Shown: piece after piece, positions 26,858-36,379 of the stretch
How positions within the stretch are numbered: the stretch's first letter is position 1
Layout of the letters: every line of letters starts with the position of its first letter
NCBI GenBank assembly: GCA_025054775.1
Contig: JANWZA010000022.1
Span: 62,001 to 126,000 of the forward strand
Reading direction: 5' to 3'
Length of the DNA stretch: 64,000 bases
DNA from: Microscillaceae bacterium
Lineage (GTDB): Bacteria; Bacteroidota; Bacteroidia; Cytophagales; Microscillaceae
The notes under the pieces: model-generated
What the model was told of the DNA's origin: nothing
Database searches by the model: none
Seen by the model: the letters and a program-made list of their open reading frames with translations, nothing else
Position numbers and translations under genes: made by a program

Positions 26858-27931
26858 ATGACCATCAAAGAGCGAAATAGACTAGGTATTTTGCTGGCTT
26901 CTACCCTCATTTTTTTAGTGGTGGTAGTTTGTCTTTTCGGTTATCTAAAACATCAAGAAACAATTCTCTCTGAAGGGGAAAAACAGGCTTTTCAACAACT
27001 TAACCACATAAAAGAACTGCTTGATGTGTATGGACAAAAACGTAATCAACTCATTAACAACTATTTACGTAATATTCGCCAAATTTTAGAAAAGCGAGGG
27101 CAAATTACAGAAAATAAAGATGTTTTACTGCAAATAGAAATCAAAAAGCAAATTACCCAAGAGGTAATTAACGAGGAGGTACCACAATGGAAAATTGGCA
27201 ATGAACAGCTACAGTATAATTTAGATTTGTTTGATGAAATTTTAGCTAAAACTACTTGCCCTGCTGCACTTTATCAAAAAACGGATAAAGGCTATTTGCG
27301 AGTAGGTGTAACGCAAAACGAACTTATCAATGCGGTAGCAGGCTATTATTTCATTCCTAATGGAGAAGAGGTGGTTTCAGTGGTAGAGTCAGGCTCTATT
27401 TATACAAGCCGTACTATGGTAGGGGCAAAAGAATTTTTAGCCATTCATCAACCTTTGCAAGTAGAAGGCAAAATAAAAGGCATGCTTGTGATTAGTGTGA
27501 GAGAAGATTACCTAAAAGTAATTCCCACATTGAAAGTCAAAGAAAATCAAAAGGCTACGACTTTTTTATATGCTATCAATAAAACAGGTACAATTGCCGT
27601 ACACCCTAAAAGTGTTGGGCTAAATCTTCGCACGGCAGAACCTGAATTTTGGAAATATCTCAAAAAAAACAAGGAAAAGCTACAAAACGCTCCGCAAGCC
27701 TATTTCCTAGAAGGCAAATTCAAAAGTACATGGCAATACGTATTTTATGATTACCACACCGAAAACTACTGGCTCATAGAAGCTGACTACACCGAACAGC
27801 AAACCCAAAATTTCTATCACTGGATTAGTTTGGGGTTTGCGGGCATAGTGGCAAGTATAGTTTTTGTTGTTTTATTTTTAGGTTTATATTGGCTGAAATA
27901 TCGTTCAAAAGAAAAGGAAGTGGCAGATTAA
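26858..27931 (+). CDS. Membrane-anchored Cache-domain protein without an output domain
   Basis: A 357-residue protein with two membrane helices (about 10-28, LASTLIFLVVVVCLFGYL, and 326-347, GFAGIVASIVFVVLFLGLYWL) enclosing a periplasmic region of about 290 residues. The region looks like a Cache3-Cache2 type ligand sensor: long helix, then LAKTTCPAALYQKTDKGYLRVG, PLQVEGKIKGMLVISV, and a distal FLYAINKTGTIAVHPKSVGLNL. Such domains normally feed histidine kinases, cyclases or chemoreceptors, but only about 10 cytoplasmic residues follow the second helix. It is 28 bp after aspS. Output must come from a partner encoded elsewhere, if any. Confidence 0.75.
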   Translation: MTIKERNRLGILLASTLIFLVVVVCLFGYLKHQETILSEGEKQAFQQLNHIKELLDVYGQKRNQLINNYLRNIRQILEKRGQITENKDVLLQIEIKKQITQEVINEEVPQWKIGNEQLQYNLDLFDEILAKTTCPAALYQKTDKGYLRVGVTQNELINAVAGYYFIPNGEEVVSVVESGSIYTSRTMVGAKEFLAIHQPLQVEGKIKGMLVISVREDYLKVIPTLKVKENQKATTFLYAINKTGTIAVHPKSVGLNLRTAEPEFWKYLKKNKEKLQNAPQAYFLEGKFKSTWQYVFYDYHTENYWLIEADYTEQQTQNFYHWISLGFAGIVASIVFVVLFLGLYWLKYRSKEKEVAD

Positions 27932-28123
27932 TCTGTTTTTGAGGGAAAGGGCACAGCAAAGTTTGTAAATGCAAGTAACTTTCTTGCATAAACACAAGCC
28001 TTTTTTAAGAGATTAACTTTGAAAATCAATAAGTTATAATACAAAAATTCTTGATTTCCTAAAATTCAATGCTGTTTTTTTTTGTATTGCTTGCAGATTT
28101 TCCTAAACCTTTAGCAAGGGCAC

Positions 28124-28166
28124 GGACACAAAATTTACGGCATTTTATGCCCTTTACTTTGTGTCC
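28124..28166. terminator. Convergent-gene hairpin between the Cache gene and the GH13 gene
   Basis: Nested stems: GGACACAAA (28124-28132) pairs perfectly with TTTGTGTCC (28158-28166), with an inner GGCAT/ATGCC stem. It lies between two converging genes and could serve both strands, although flanking U-tracts are short. Confidence 0.6.
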
Positions 28167-28182
28167 ATATTAGCAAAGGTTG

Positions 28183-30909
28183 CTATTCACGTAGCCACAT
28201 CCTGAAACTTACTTTGGGCATTTTTACCGAAAGCGTTTGCTCACCTTTTACGAGTTGATATACCTTCTCATCTTTTACACCTTGTAGGTGGTTTACGGCT
28301 TGGTTGTTACCAATTAGTTTCCAGTTTCCTTTGGGAAATTGTACATTAACAAAAGTATTCTCCTTCTCTTCAGTATTGATGAGTACCAACACTTTGTTAT
28401 TCACGAAATAGCCTAACATGTAAGGATTTTGGGGCTCAATCCATTGGTAATAATCTTTGGGCAATGGTTCAGCATTACGAAAGACTTTACCTGCCTCACT
28501 CAAACGAAATTTGGTAAGACCTTGCCAAAAAGCAAGCATGCCTTTGTAATCACAGTAGGTATCCTTATCTCCAAAAGTTTTGCCTACATTTTCCCATAAA
28601 AACATATTAGCGTTGCGCATATTGTAGGTATCGCGTTTACCATGCAAAAATACTTTGATACCTGCTTTGGTTTCTTTGTAAACCTCTTGCAAGGGGGCTA
28701 ATCCTTTACTTCGCATAATTTCAGTACCTCCGTGTATTACGATCGGGCCTTGTGATGTGTAAAGTAAAACAGCAGCAATTTTGTAATTGTCTTCATCAAC
28801 GCCAAACCTGCCATCAAAATCTTTTTTGGCAAATTGGTCAGCCAAGGTCCAGTTATCGTGAATGTCTAAATAGTTAATGCCACTAATAGGTGTTTTATCT
28901 TCAGGAAATTGAGCGGCAAGCCCTTTTTTTACATTTTCACGCTCTTTGTAATTACCTCCTGCAAATCCTCTATCTGTAGCTTTATTTTTTGGATTAGAGA
29001 CAGGTCCTTTGAAGGCATTGCGAGCATCATCTTGGAAAAAGGTAATAGGTGCATCAGCTTTGTACCAGTCCCAATCGGGGTTATTTTCAAAGTCAGGGTC
29101 ATTAGAGCCAATCCAAGGTTCACCGTAAATAATAATATCAGGAGGGAGAGCATTTTTAAGGGCGATGAGGGTTTGTTGGTCAATCTGCCCTGCAAGGTCA
29201 ATACGGAAGCCGTCGATACCAAACTCTTCAATCCAATGTTTGCATTGGTCAATGAGCCAACGTTGTACCATAGGTCGATTTTCAAATTTTACTTCGTTGC
29301 CATATTCGCCAATGTGTTCAAAATTTTTGGTACGGTAGTAATACAACTTGTCTAGGGCGTTGAAATGCAAGAGGGCATCGTGCTTATCCATATTTTCACC
29401 TGTATGGTTAGGTACGATATCAATAATTACGGCAATGCCCTTGTCATGAAAGGCTTGTACTAGATCTCTAAATTGGTTACGCTCCTCACCGGGTTGCGTA
29501 CCTTTTTTGTAGCGATAGCGGCTCTCTACGGCAAAGGCGTGGGTAGTGCGATAACCCCATTCATACCATTCCATGTTGATTCCTTGCTCTATCATATACG
29601 GGTCATCTTTGAAAGAGGCTTGCCAATCATCTGATTTCCAGTGCAAAAACTCTTGCACAGGCATAAGGTGTACTACGTTAATGCCTAAATCTACCAAATA
29701 ATCAAAGCCGATTTTTTGTCCTTTGCTATTTCTTAGCCCTGACTTGATAAAAGCGGGAATAGTTCCTTTCATTTCAGGTTCTACGGGGAGTTGTAGCGTA
29801 AAGTCCTCTATATGAACTTCATAGGCGACGATATCTTGCATCTTAGGTCTACCATTCTTGAGCGGGGTAGCAGGTTTAGTCTTTTCCCATACACGGCATT
29901 TGCCCCAACTATCCAGGCTTACGCGGGCATATGGGTCTGAAATTTTTACAGGGTGCGTCTCATAAAAGAAGTTGCCTGGTTCGGCATAACCATGCACAGT
30001 GAAGTCATAGTAAACTCCTTTCAAATTTTCATTAGCAATATATTCCCACACACCGTCATCGTCTTGTTTCATATCGTGGGTTTGGTAAGGTTCGGTATCA
30101 TCGGGCTGTTTATAGAGATAAAGTTTCATAGCTGTGGCACGTGGAGCGAAGATACGAAAACTTGTTTTGGTGTTGTTGTCAAAAATTTCTGCTCCAAGAG
30201 GTTTGTTAGAATAGATTTCTCTAAACCAGCCGTCAAAAGAACAATGAGCTTTGAGGTTTTGAGAGGGGATTTCTAGGAAATAGACGCGTTTTATATCCAG
30301 GTCTACAGCAGGGGTGAGCAATAGCTGTGAGGCAGTATTAGGTAATACGCTTGCAACAGGAATAATCTCACCTTGGGCATTAGTAAGTTTGTATTCTTTT
30401 GGATTAAGTGGGGCAGTTAGATTTCCTTCTAAGATAACCCAAATAGTTCTTTTTCTGCGAATTTCGGCTTTGAGGCGTAAGGGTTTTTCTTTGAAAACTA
30501 GATTTCCCCCTTTCTGGTTTGTAGCTTCGGCAGGAGGGGCAAGCCATTCTCCTTGATTGATGCGGAACTTAAATTCAGAGAAAGGTTTTATCACTTCCAT
30601 ATCTTTATTCTCTATGGCAAGTCCCCACAAGTCAGTATTTATTTTTTTGAGTTGCCATCGGCTATCATTCATGTTTTCGTTCCAGCCTCTAAAAGAACCT
30701 GTAACTACTACTTGTTGTGGACTTTTCACTTTGTATAACTTTTCAGAAAAAAGAAAATGCGTGATTTGCTTACGTTGGGCATAGCCTTGGGTAATTTCTA
30801 CCTGGCTAAATTCATCGTCTTGCGGTGCAGTACTTTGGGCTTGTAATCGGGGGCTTAATGGCGAAATTAGCCCACATAACAATAAAAGTTTTCGGACAGC
30901 GTGTTTCAT
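28183..30909 (-). CDS. Exported GH13 alpha-glucan hydrolase (pullulanase-like)
   Basis: A 908-residue secreted enzyme. The signal peptide is KHAVRKLLLLCGLISPLSPR with an LQAQ end. Two CBM48-type modules are apparent (about 45-115, VVVTGSFRGWN, and 225-330, TSFRIFAPRATAMKLYLY), then the GH13 barrel (350-780). Catalytic sites seen: DIVPNHTGE (region I), GFRIDLAGQ with the nucleophile Asp, IIYGEPW with the acid/base Glu, and NYLDIHDNWTL with the stabilising Asp. It degrades alpha-1,6 and/or alpha-1,4 glucans outside the cell. The type I pullulanase YNWGYDP motif is replaced by YEWGYRT, so specificity is open. ATG at 30909 is chosen over a TTG four codons earlier. Confidence 0.88.
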   Translation of the reverse strand: MKHAVRKLLLLCGLISPLSPRLQAQSTAPQDDEFSQVEITQGYAQRKQITHFLFSEKLYKVKSPQQVVVTGSFRGWNENMNDSRWQLKKINTDLWGLAIENKDMEVIKPFSEFKFRINQGEWLAPPAEATNQKGGNLVFKEKPLRLKAEIRRKRTIWVILEGNLTAPLNPKEYKLTNAQGEIIPVASVLPNTASQLLLTPAVDLDIKRVYFLEIPSQNLKAHCSFDGWFREIYSNKPLGAEIFDNNTKTSFRIFAPRATAMKLYLYKQPDDTEPYQTHDMKQDDDGVWEYIANENLKGVYYDFTVHGYAEPGNFFYETHPVKISDPYARVSLDSWGKCRVWEKTKPATPLKNGRPKMQDIVAYEVHIEDFTLQLPVEPEMKGTIPAFIKSGLRNSKGQKIGFDYLVDLGINVVHLMPVQEFLHWKSDDWQASFKDDPYMIEQGINMEWYEWGYRTTHAFAVESRYRYKKGTQPGEERNQFRDLVQAFHDKGIAVIIDIVPNHTGENMDKHDALLHFNALDKLYYYRTKNFEHIGEYGNEVKFENRPMVQRWLIDQCKHWIEEFGIDGFRIDLAGQIDQQTLIALKNALPPDIIIYGEPWIGSNDPDFENNPDWDWYKADAPITFFQDDARNAFKGPVSNPKNKATDRGFAGGNYKERENVKKGLAAQFPEDKTPISGINYLDIHDNWTLADQFAKKDFDGRFGVDEDNYKIAAVLLYTSQGPIVIHGGTEIMRSKGLAPLQEVYKETKAGIKVFLHGKRDTYNMRNANMFLWENVGKTFGDKDTYCDYKGMLAFWQGLTKFRLSEAGKVFRNAEPLPKDYYQWIEPQNPYMLGYFVNNKVLVLINTEEKENTFVNVQFPKGNWKLIGNNQAVNHLQGVKDEKVYQLVKGEQTLSVKMPKVSFRMWLRE

Positions 30910-30949
30910 ATTACTTAGCAAAAAATGGATAAAATGTATAGTTATTTGC

Positions 30950-30980
30950 CAAAAGTAAGCATAAAAGATGTTTCAGACAA
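30950..30980 (-). promoter_or_regulatory. Promoter of the GH13 gene
   Basis: Minus strand TTG (30978-30980), a 20-bp spacer and TACTTTTG (30950-30957), about 40 bp upstream of the ATG at 30909. A full match to the Bacteroidota consensus. Confidence 0.65.
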
Positions 30981-31084
30981 ATTTATACTTGTATACTTGC
31001 TTAAACTACTTTTTGTAAAAACTACTTCTTCATTAGGTTATCGGTATTTCTATTTTTTAATAGGAACTTAGTTTTTGTCTTTTG

Positions 31085-34000
31085 CTAGCTTTGCCCTCTA
31101 AGGCAGATATTTTTGTAAGCACAATATACACAATTCTCCTCATTAGGTGTTTGTATGAAGGGTTCTTGTGGGTTGGTAAGTCGGGCTAAAATTTGTGTTA
31201 AGTATTGCTCAGAAATTTCAATGTATTTCTGCAAATCCTCAGCAATAAAAGCATACCGCTGTGAGTCTCCTTTTTTTTCAGACTTGGCAGTAATTTCTAA
31301 AAACATTTTTTCAGGTTTTTGCAAATTGTAAATACCTGCTGTCAGGACTTCGGTAGGAGCTATTTGGGCTAAATAAGAGGTAGCGGGAAATTGTTTTTGG
31401 CTAATTTTTTTTGCCAAAATATACTTATAGAGCCAAAGTTGGCGAATATAGTTAGCAGTATCGTCTTGCAAAAGTGTTTGTTCTAAATTTTCGTGGATAA
31501 TTTTCAAACTTTTTTCATCTATACTTCCTGTTTTGTAGTCTACAATCCGAATTTGATTGTCAAAGCGGTCAATTCTGTCAATAATACCTTTGAGCGTAAC
31601 ACGCATTTCTTTGCCATGCAAAATAGTTTGCAAATGCGTAGAAAGCAACGGCACAAACTCTTGCCGTAGTTGGCGTTTTTGGGTGCGATTTTCAAGGGCA
31701 ATAATTTGAAAATTTTGGTTTTTGGCTTGCATTTCTGCAATTTGATGTTCCAAAAAACGCTTTACATATTCGGTAGCCATTTGCCTATTGATGTAGTTTT
31801 TGCCTACCATAATGTATTGTTTGTAGGCGTGTTCCTCAAATTTTTGGCTTACCCAAAATTCTATATTTTCCAATATTTCGGAAAGTTTTTCAGGACTAAT
31901 TTCGTGCTTTTCATTTAAGTTTTGGCGAAAAATCTCCTCCAAAATTTCGTGAATAATTGTACCAAAGTCAGTGTTAGAGAGGTACTCATCGGCAACCGTA
32001 ACCTCTGAAATTTGAGCAATTTGATTGAAATAAAATTTGAGCGAGCAAGTAATAAACATATTCACTTCGGAAGGTGAAAGCCCTTGCTCTATCTTTTGGA
32101 ATATTTTTTCTAAAATTTCGCTTGTTTTAGGAATGGTAATACTGTATGGTTGTTTCTCAGAGGATTGTGGTATAAATGCTTGCTTGTGAACGAGCTGTAT
32201 ATGTGGATTAGCTTTGCACAAATCGTTTTCTATTTGGTGAATAAACCTACTTTTCTCCTCTCCGCCATACGTATCAGAGGGTAACACGTACACAAGGGCA
32301 ACTCTTTTGGCACGTTGCAAAAGCCTAAAAAAGTGGTAACTGGTGATGGCATCATTTTCTTGGTAAGTAGGCAAGCCATAAGCAAAGGCAATATCCAAAG
32401 GGATAAAAGAATTAGCTTTTTTACTTTTAGGCAAGATGGTTTCATTAACCGAAAGCACGATTACGTTGTCAAAGTCTAAGGTGCGCGTTTCTAACAAGCC
32501 CATGATTTGCAAAATGGTATTTTCGTCATTGTCCAATGGTACGGTGGCTTCGCGAAAGGCTTGGTACAAAAAAATACGGAAGGTGCGCATACTAAAACTA
32601 CGTCGTCGGCTTTGCAAAAAGGTTTTCAAATTGCTAATAATTTCCATAAATTGCTCAAAATAGCGCGCCTCAAATACATTTTCTTGTGGATTCAGCAGTT
32701 GCATCAAAAGTTCAAAATTTTCAATAGCTGCTAGCGGACTTTTCCAATGTTCAAAAAGTGCTTTTAGTAGGTTTTGGTAAGGGGTTAGTTCGGCTTGAAG
32801 CTCAGGAGAAAGTTCAGTATTTTCTGGGGTTTTGGTCAAATTTTGCAAAGCAAGGGTTTCTTGGGCTAAAATTTCTAAAATTTCGGCTTGCGAAAGATAA
32901 ATACGGTTGTGCTTATTAATGTGGTAAATGATATTTTGAATAATACTTCGCTGTTGGGTTTCGTTAGTGTTTGCTGTATTTTCAGTTTCAACTGGAGGCA
33001 GATTTTCTTGATTTAGTTCGGCTTTTTGGGCTATTTTAGCTTTTTGTTTGCGTTCAAATTGCCTCACAAAGGGGTGATTGAGTAGCTTGGTTACGGTGCG
33101 GTAGCTAAATTTTGTTTCACTTTCGCCTTGCTCATTTTTTAGGGTATAACGCAACGTATGTTGCTCAAAAAGAATATCTACAAAAGTAAACAAAGCCGAA
33201 TTTTTGAGAGGCAAGCCCATGGTTATGTTCATGCCCTCGTATTGTGGGTGTATGGCGTGGATAAGCGGTAGCAAAATATTTTCGTCAGCCAGCACGATAA
33301 CTGTAGGGGTATTTTTTTCTAAAACTTGCCAATCGCTCAGGAGTTGATTAGCTACTTTACCTTGTAAAGAGGCATTGCTTACGCTAATGGTTTCAATTTG
33401 TTTGGGTTGAGTAAGTAGATAGTCTGTTTGAAATAAAAATTTATCAAACTTATCTTTGAGCCAAGTTTTTTTGTATTTTTTCAAAAAAATTCCTGCTTTA
33501 TTCTCTTGGCTATATTCCATATAATACGTATCGGCATCGGTGAGAAAGGTTGCTTTTTGGTATTTGATTAGTTTGGAAATAAAGTGTTCTTCGGCTTTGC
33601 TCAAATAGTTGAAACCTACAAAAAAATAATGCTCATATTGGGATTTTTCCAAAAAATAATGCTCCACGTTCTCCGCCAAAGCCCTATACATCATGCCCAT
33701 ATAGCTTTGCCCTTGTTGCGTGAGCAAGGCTTTAAATTTTTGGTAGGTAGTGGCTAAATTTTCCCAAAGTTTGAAGTAACGGTCGATGCTTTCAGTAGGT
33801 TGCCTGTCAGGACTCCAACGTTCGATGTTTTTTATGTCATACAAATTTTCAAAAAGTGTTTCAGCGTGGATCAAGTGGCGGTCTATTTGGTCAAAATCAT
33901 GAAGCAAGATATAGCCCCACGAAGTAAAGCGTTCTAGGGAGGTTTCAGGCGCTAGTTCGTGAAAAATATCATACATTTCTAGAAGCAAGATAATGGGGTT

Positions 34001-34216
34001 GGTAGGTCGGCCTTGGGGATTACGATAATAAATTTCACTAATAAATTGCTCTATATGCGTAATATAGGGCAAATGATTTAGCTTAAGTTCTTTGAAGACA
34101 CGCATCAATTCGAAGCAAGCGCGGCGAGTAGGCAAAATGATACAACTTTTTTCTAACTTTTTGGCTTCATTAGTAGCAATGATATGCTGGGCAGTCAAAA
34201 GTAGAAAAGGTTTCAT
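31085..34216 (-). CDS. AddB-like PD-(D/E)XK nuclease with iron-sulfur cysteines
   Basis: A 1043-residue protein resembling the AddB subunit of AddAB-type double-strand-break repair nucleases. The C-terminal RecB-like nuclease is clear: GIIDRIDRFDNQIRIVDYKTGS near 877-893, with the DYK catalytic pair. A 4Fe-4S set follows the AddB layout: Cys about 724 in MFITCSLKFYF, and Cys1029, Cys1032 and Cys1038 in NCVYCAYKNIC at the end. The N-terminal half is helicase-like but no Walker A GxxGxGK is visible near FLLLTAQHIIATNEAKKLEKS, so ATPase activity is doubtful. The AddA partner is not in the window. The neighbouring HELIH gene follows 15 bp away. Confidence 0.82.
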   Translation of the reverse strand: MKPFLLLTAQHIIATNEAKKLEKSCIILPTRRACFELMRVFKELKLNHLPYITHIEQFISEIYYRNPQGRPTNPIILLLEMYDIFHELAPETSLERFTSWGYILLHDFDQIDRHLIHAETLFENLYDIKNIERWSPDRQPTESIDRYFKLWENLATTYQKFKALLTQQGQSYMGMMYRALAENVEHYFLEKSQYEHYFFVGFNYLSKAEEHFISKLIKYQKATFLTDADTYYMEYSQENKAGIFLKKYKKTWLKDKFDKFLFQTDYLLTQPKQIETISVSNASLQGKVANQLLSDWQVLEKNTPTVIVLADENILLPLIHAIHPQYEGMNITMGLPLKNSALFTFVDILFEQHTLRYTLKNEQGESETKFSYRTVTKLLNHPFVRQFERKQKAKIAQKAELNQENLPPVETENTANTNETQQRSIIQNIIYHINKHNRIYLSQAEILEILAQETLALQNLTKTPENTELSPELQAELTPYQNLLKALFEHWKSPLAAIENFELLMQLLNPQENVFEARYFEQFMEIISNLKTFLQSRRRSFSMRTFRIFLYQAFREATVPLDNDENTILQIMGLLETRTLDFDNVIVLSVNETILPKSKKANSFIPLDIAFAYGLPTYQENDAITSYHFFRLLQRAKRVALVYVLPSDTYGGEEKSRFIHQIENDLCKANPHIQLVHKQAFIPQSSEKQPYSITIPKTSEILEKIFQKIEQGLSPSEVNMFITCSLKFYFNQIAQISEVTVADEYLSNTDFGTIIHEILEEIFRQNLNEKHEISPEKLSEILENIEFWVSQKFEEHAYKQYIMVGKNYINRQMATEYVKRFLEHQIAEMQAKNQNFQIIALENRTQKRQLRQEFVPLLSTHLQTILHGKEMRVTLKGIIDRIDRFDNQIRIVDYKTGSIDEKSLKIIHENLEQTLLQDDTANYIRQLWLYKYILAKKISQKQFPATSYLAQIAPTEVLTAGIYNLQKPEKMFLEITAKSEKKGDSQRYAFIAEDLQKYIEISEQYLTQILARLTNPQEPFIQTPNEENCVYCAYKNICLRGQS

Positions 34217-34231
34217 GAGAGGTTTTGATTT

Positions 34232-34582
34232 TTAAGGTTGTTTCCTGAGATATTTTATCCAAGCCCAAAGGGGGCGGGTTTGTAGGTAGTTCAAATTATC
34301 TTCATTTTGATAGGCTTCGCGCTCAAAGCATATTTCATAGTAGGCGCGTTGGCTGTCCCAATACACAAGCCAATTATACAAAAAAAATAGTCCATAAAGC
34401 AAATAAAAGGGTAAGATTAACAGCTCGATTTGTTGGCGAAAGTGTATAAGTTCGTGATTGATTAGGTATCTATTAGTAGCAAAATTTTTCTCTTTTATCA
34501 AAATAAAAGGAAATAATGCTACTGCTGCAAACTGCAAAAAAGGCACGTGAACGATAACATAAAAAGGTTTTTGAGGTTTCAT
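34232..34582 (-). CDS. Small membrane protein with an HELIH metallopeptidase motif
   Basis: A 116-residue protein with two hydrophobic stretches (VHVPFLQFAAVALFPFILI and LLILPFYLLYGLFFLYNWLVYW). Between them lies NHELIHFRQQ (His42-Glu-Leu-Ile-His), a zinc-metallopeptidase HExxH motif, and further on FEREAYQNE, which could supply a gluzincin-type third ligand (Glu). The arrangement recalls minimal M48/M56-like peptidases, but the protein is much shorter. It is 15 bp upstream of the AddB-like gene on the same strand. Peptidase activity is inferred only from the motif. Confidence 0.6.
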   Translation of the reverse strand: MKPQKPFYVIVHVPFLQFAAVALFPFILIKEKNFATNRYLINHELIHFRQQIELLILPFYLLYGLFFLYNWLVYWDSQRAYYEICFEREAYQNEDNLNYLQTRPLWAWIKYLRKQP

Positions 34583-35038
34583 AATTTTAATGCTTAATTA
34601 GGCTCACTAAAAAAACAAGAAATTTCGCTTTTTTTAATAAGAAGAAACGATCATTGTTTTTTTCTTTGTGTAAATTCTGAAAGATACTCTTTTGCAATTT
34701 TACTGCGGTTGCTAAGCGGTTTTGTATCATTTTGCAACATTTAAGTTTGCAAGAAATAAAGTTTATTTTGAGTTCTTAGCAAGATACAGTTTTTGAGCTA
34801 CTACCTAATAAATAAAATAAGCAAATACCCTTTTTGTATTATTAGGCTGCTTTTTTTTCCCTCAAATATACCAATTTCAGTAAGAAGAAACTACCCTACT
34901 TGGCTTGAAATAAATTCAATTTTATTTGCATAGCTTATTTTTCTTACTTTACTTTGCAAGTTGCCAAGGTTTTCTTCTTAGAAAGAAACTTACTTACCGA
35001 GTAGTAGAAAATAAAACCTTTTTTTTGACTTTCATTTT
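34583..35038. other. Gene-free stretch between the HELIH and fabG genes
   Basis: About 455 bp of AT-rich DNA between divergent genes. No reading frame, RNA gene or repeat family was recognised. A TTACTTTG about 90 bp upstream of fabG resembles a -7 box with one mismatch. Confidence 0.5.
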
Positions 35039-35785
35039 ATGAAACTTTTAGCAGGCAAAACAGCCCTTATTACAGGGGCTTCACGGGGTATAGGTAGAGC
35101 TATTGCTCTCCGATTTGCTGAACATGGGGCAAATGTAGCTTTTACTTATCTTTCTAGTGTAGAAAAAGGGCAATCTTTGGAGCAGGAACTCGTGCAGAAA
35201 GGAGTCAAAGCTAGGGGCTATCGCTCAGATGCTTCCGTATTTAGTGAGGCAGAGAATTTGATAAACCAAGTAGTAAACGAGTTTGGTGCTTTGGATATTT
35301 TAGTGAATAATGCAGGTATTACTCAAGATAGTCTACTTTTGCGTATGACCGAAGAGCAGTGGGACAGGGTGATGCAAGTAAACCTCAAATCGGTATTTGC
35401 CCTTACCAAAGCTGCCATTAAGCCCATGATAAAGCAAAAAAATGGCTCTATTATTAACCTCACTTCTGTAGTGGGTATACGAGGCAATGCAGGACAAGCC
35501 AACTACGCCGCCTCCAAAGCAGGAATGATCGGCTTTACAAAATCAGTAGCTCTAGAACTCGGCTCTCGCAACATCCGCGCTAATGCAATCGCTCCTGGAT
35601 TTATCCTTACTGAAATGACAGGAGAACTCCAAGAAAAGCTACGCGAAGAATGGGAGAAGAGTATTCCACTTAAACGTAGCGGGCAAGCCGAAGAAGTAGC
35701 GGATTGTGCCGTATTCCTAGCCTCTGACATGGCAAAGTACATCACAGGGCAGGTAATTCAAGTAGATGGCGGTATGCTCACCTAA
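35039..35785 (+). CDS. fabG: 3-oxoacyl-ACP reductase
   Basis: A 248-residue short-chain dehydrogenase that reduces 3-oxoacyl-ACP with NADPH in fatty acid elongation. Seen are the cofactor motif TGASRGIGRA (14-23), the NNAG segment, the catalytic Ser in INLTSVVGI, and the YAASKAG motif with the catalytic Tyr and Lys. The ending ITGQVIQVDGGM is typical of FabG. Length and all signatures match. It stands alone, not with other fab genes. Some paralogues act on other ketones, but the sequence looks canonical. Confidence 0.93.
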   Translation: MKLLAGKTALITGASRGIGRAIALRFAEHGANVAFTYLSSVEKGQSLEQELVQKGVKARGYRSDASVFSEAENLINQVVNEFGALDILVNNAGITQDSLLLRMTEEQWDRVMQVNLKSVFALTKAAIKPMIKQKNGSIINLTSVVGIRGNAGQANYAASKAGMIGFTKSVALELGSRNIRANAIAPGFILTEMTGELQEKLREEWEKSIPLKRSGQAEEVADCAVFLASDMAKYITGQVIQVDGGMLT

Positions 35786-35961
35786 TTTGTGAAACAACTC
35801 TTGAAATTCGGAAAGGTCTTGAAAGTTATTGAGGTAATGCCTCGCATAAAGATACCAAACTAAGCGGCTTATTCAATAACCTTACCCCTTGAAAGCAAAA
35901 CAAAAAGAGCCAAGAGAACTCCCAAAAAAGTTTTAACCTTTCTTAATCAATATTAATGGTA

Positions 35962-36310
35962 AAATTTTACCATTTAATATTACATTTTTAGTGTATGATA
36001 TTGCAGTTTTAATGCTTAATGTTAAGACTTTAATATTCAATGTTAAAACTTCAGTGTTTAATATTAAGTTTTTAATGTTCAATGTTAAGAATTTAGTGTT
36101 TAATGTTAAGATTTAAGTATTCAATGTTAAGACTTTGTTATTTAATGTTATAATTTTAACATTAAAGGTTAAAATTTTAGTATTATATATTAACCTTTTA
36201 GCGTTAAAAACTAAACATTAAGTATTAAAAACCATGCATTTACTAATAAATAGTAAACATTTACTATTAAATAGCAAACATTGAGTAATAAAAACTTACA
36301 AAATACTTTT
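35962..36310. repeat. AT-rich array of 21-bp repeats with a central strand switch (array B)
   Basis: About 16 units on an exact 21-bp lattice, the same family as array A. Left-half units end in GTTA or ATTA at 36024, 36045, 36066, 36087, 36108, 36129, 36150, 36171 and 36192. From 36193 on, the reverse-complement form appears (for example AACATTTACTATTAAATAG). The right edge AAAACTTACAAAATACTTTT resembles that of array A. A perfect palindrome TGGTAAAATTTTACCA lies at about 35957-35972, at the left edge. The array sits between the converging fabG and nadC genes and, with a short inverted repeat at 35827-35880, explains most of the stretch 35786-36379. Confidence 0.85.
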
Positions 36311-36379
36311 GTAAAGGTATGTTATAAGATTTCTATTTGTGATAATATCCTTAAAGAGGCTTACAGGATTGATAAAATG

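Noticed and set aside
35827-35880. fabG terminator made of GTTATTGA and TCAATAAC
   Set aside because: The 8-bp arms are 38 bp apart and no T-run follows, so it is too weak to list as a terminator.
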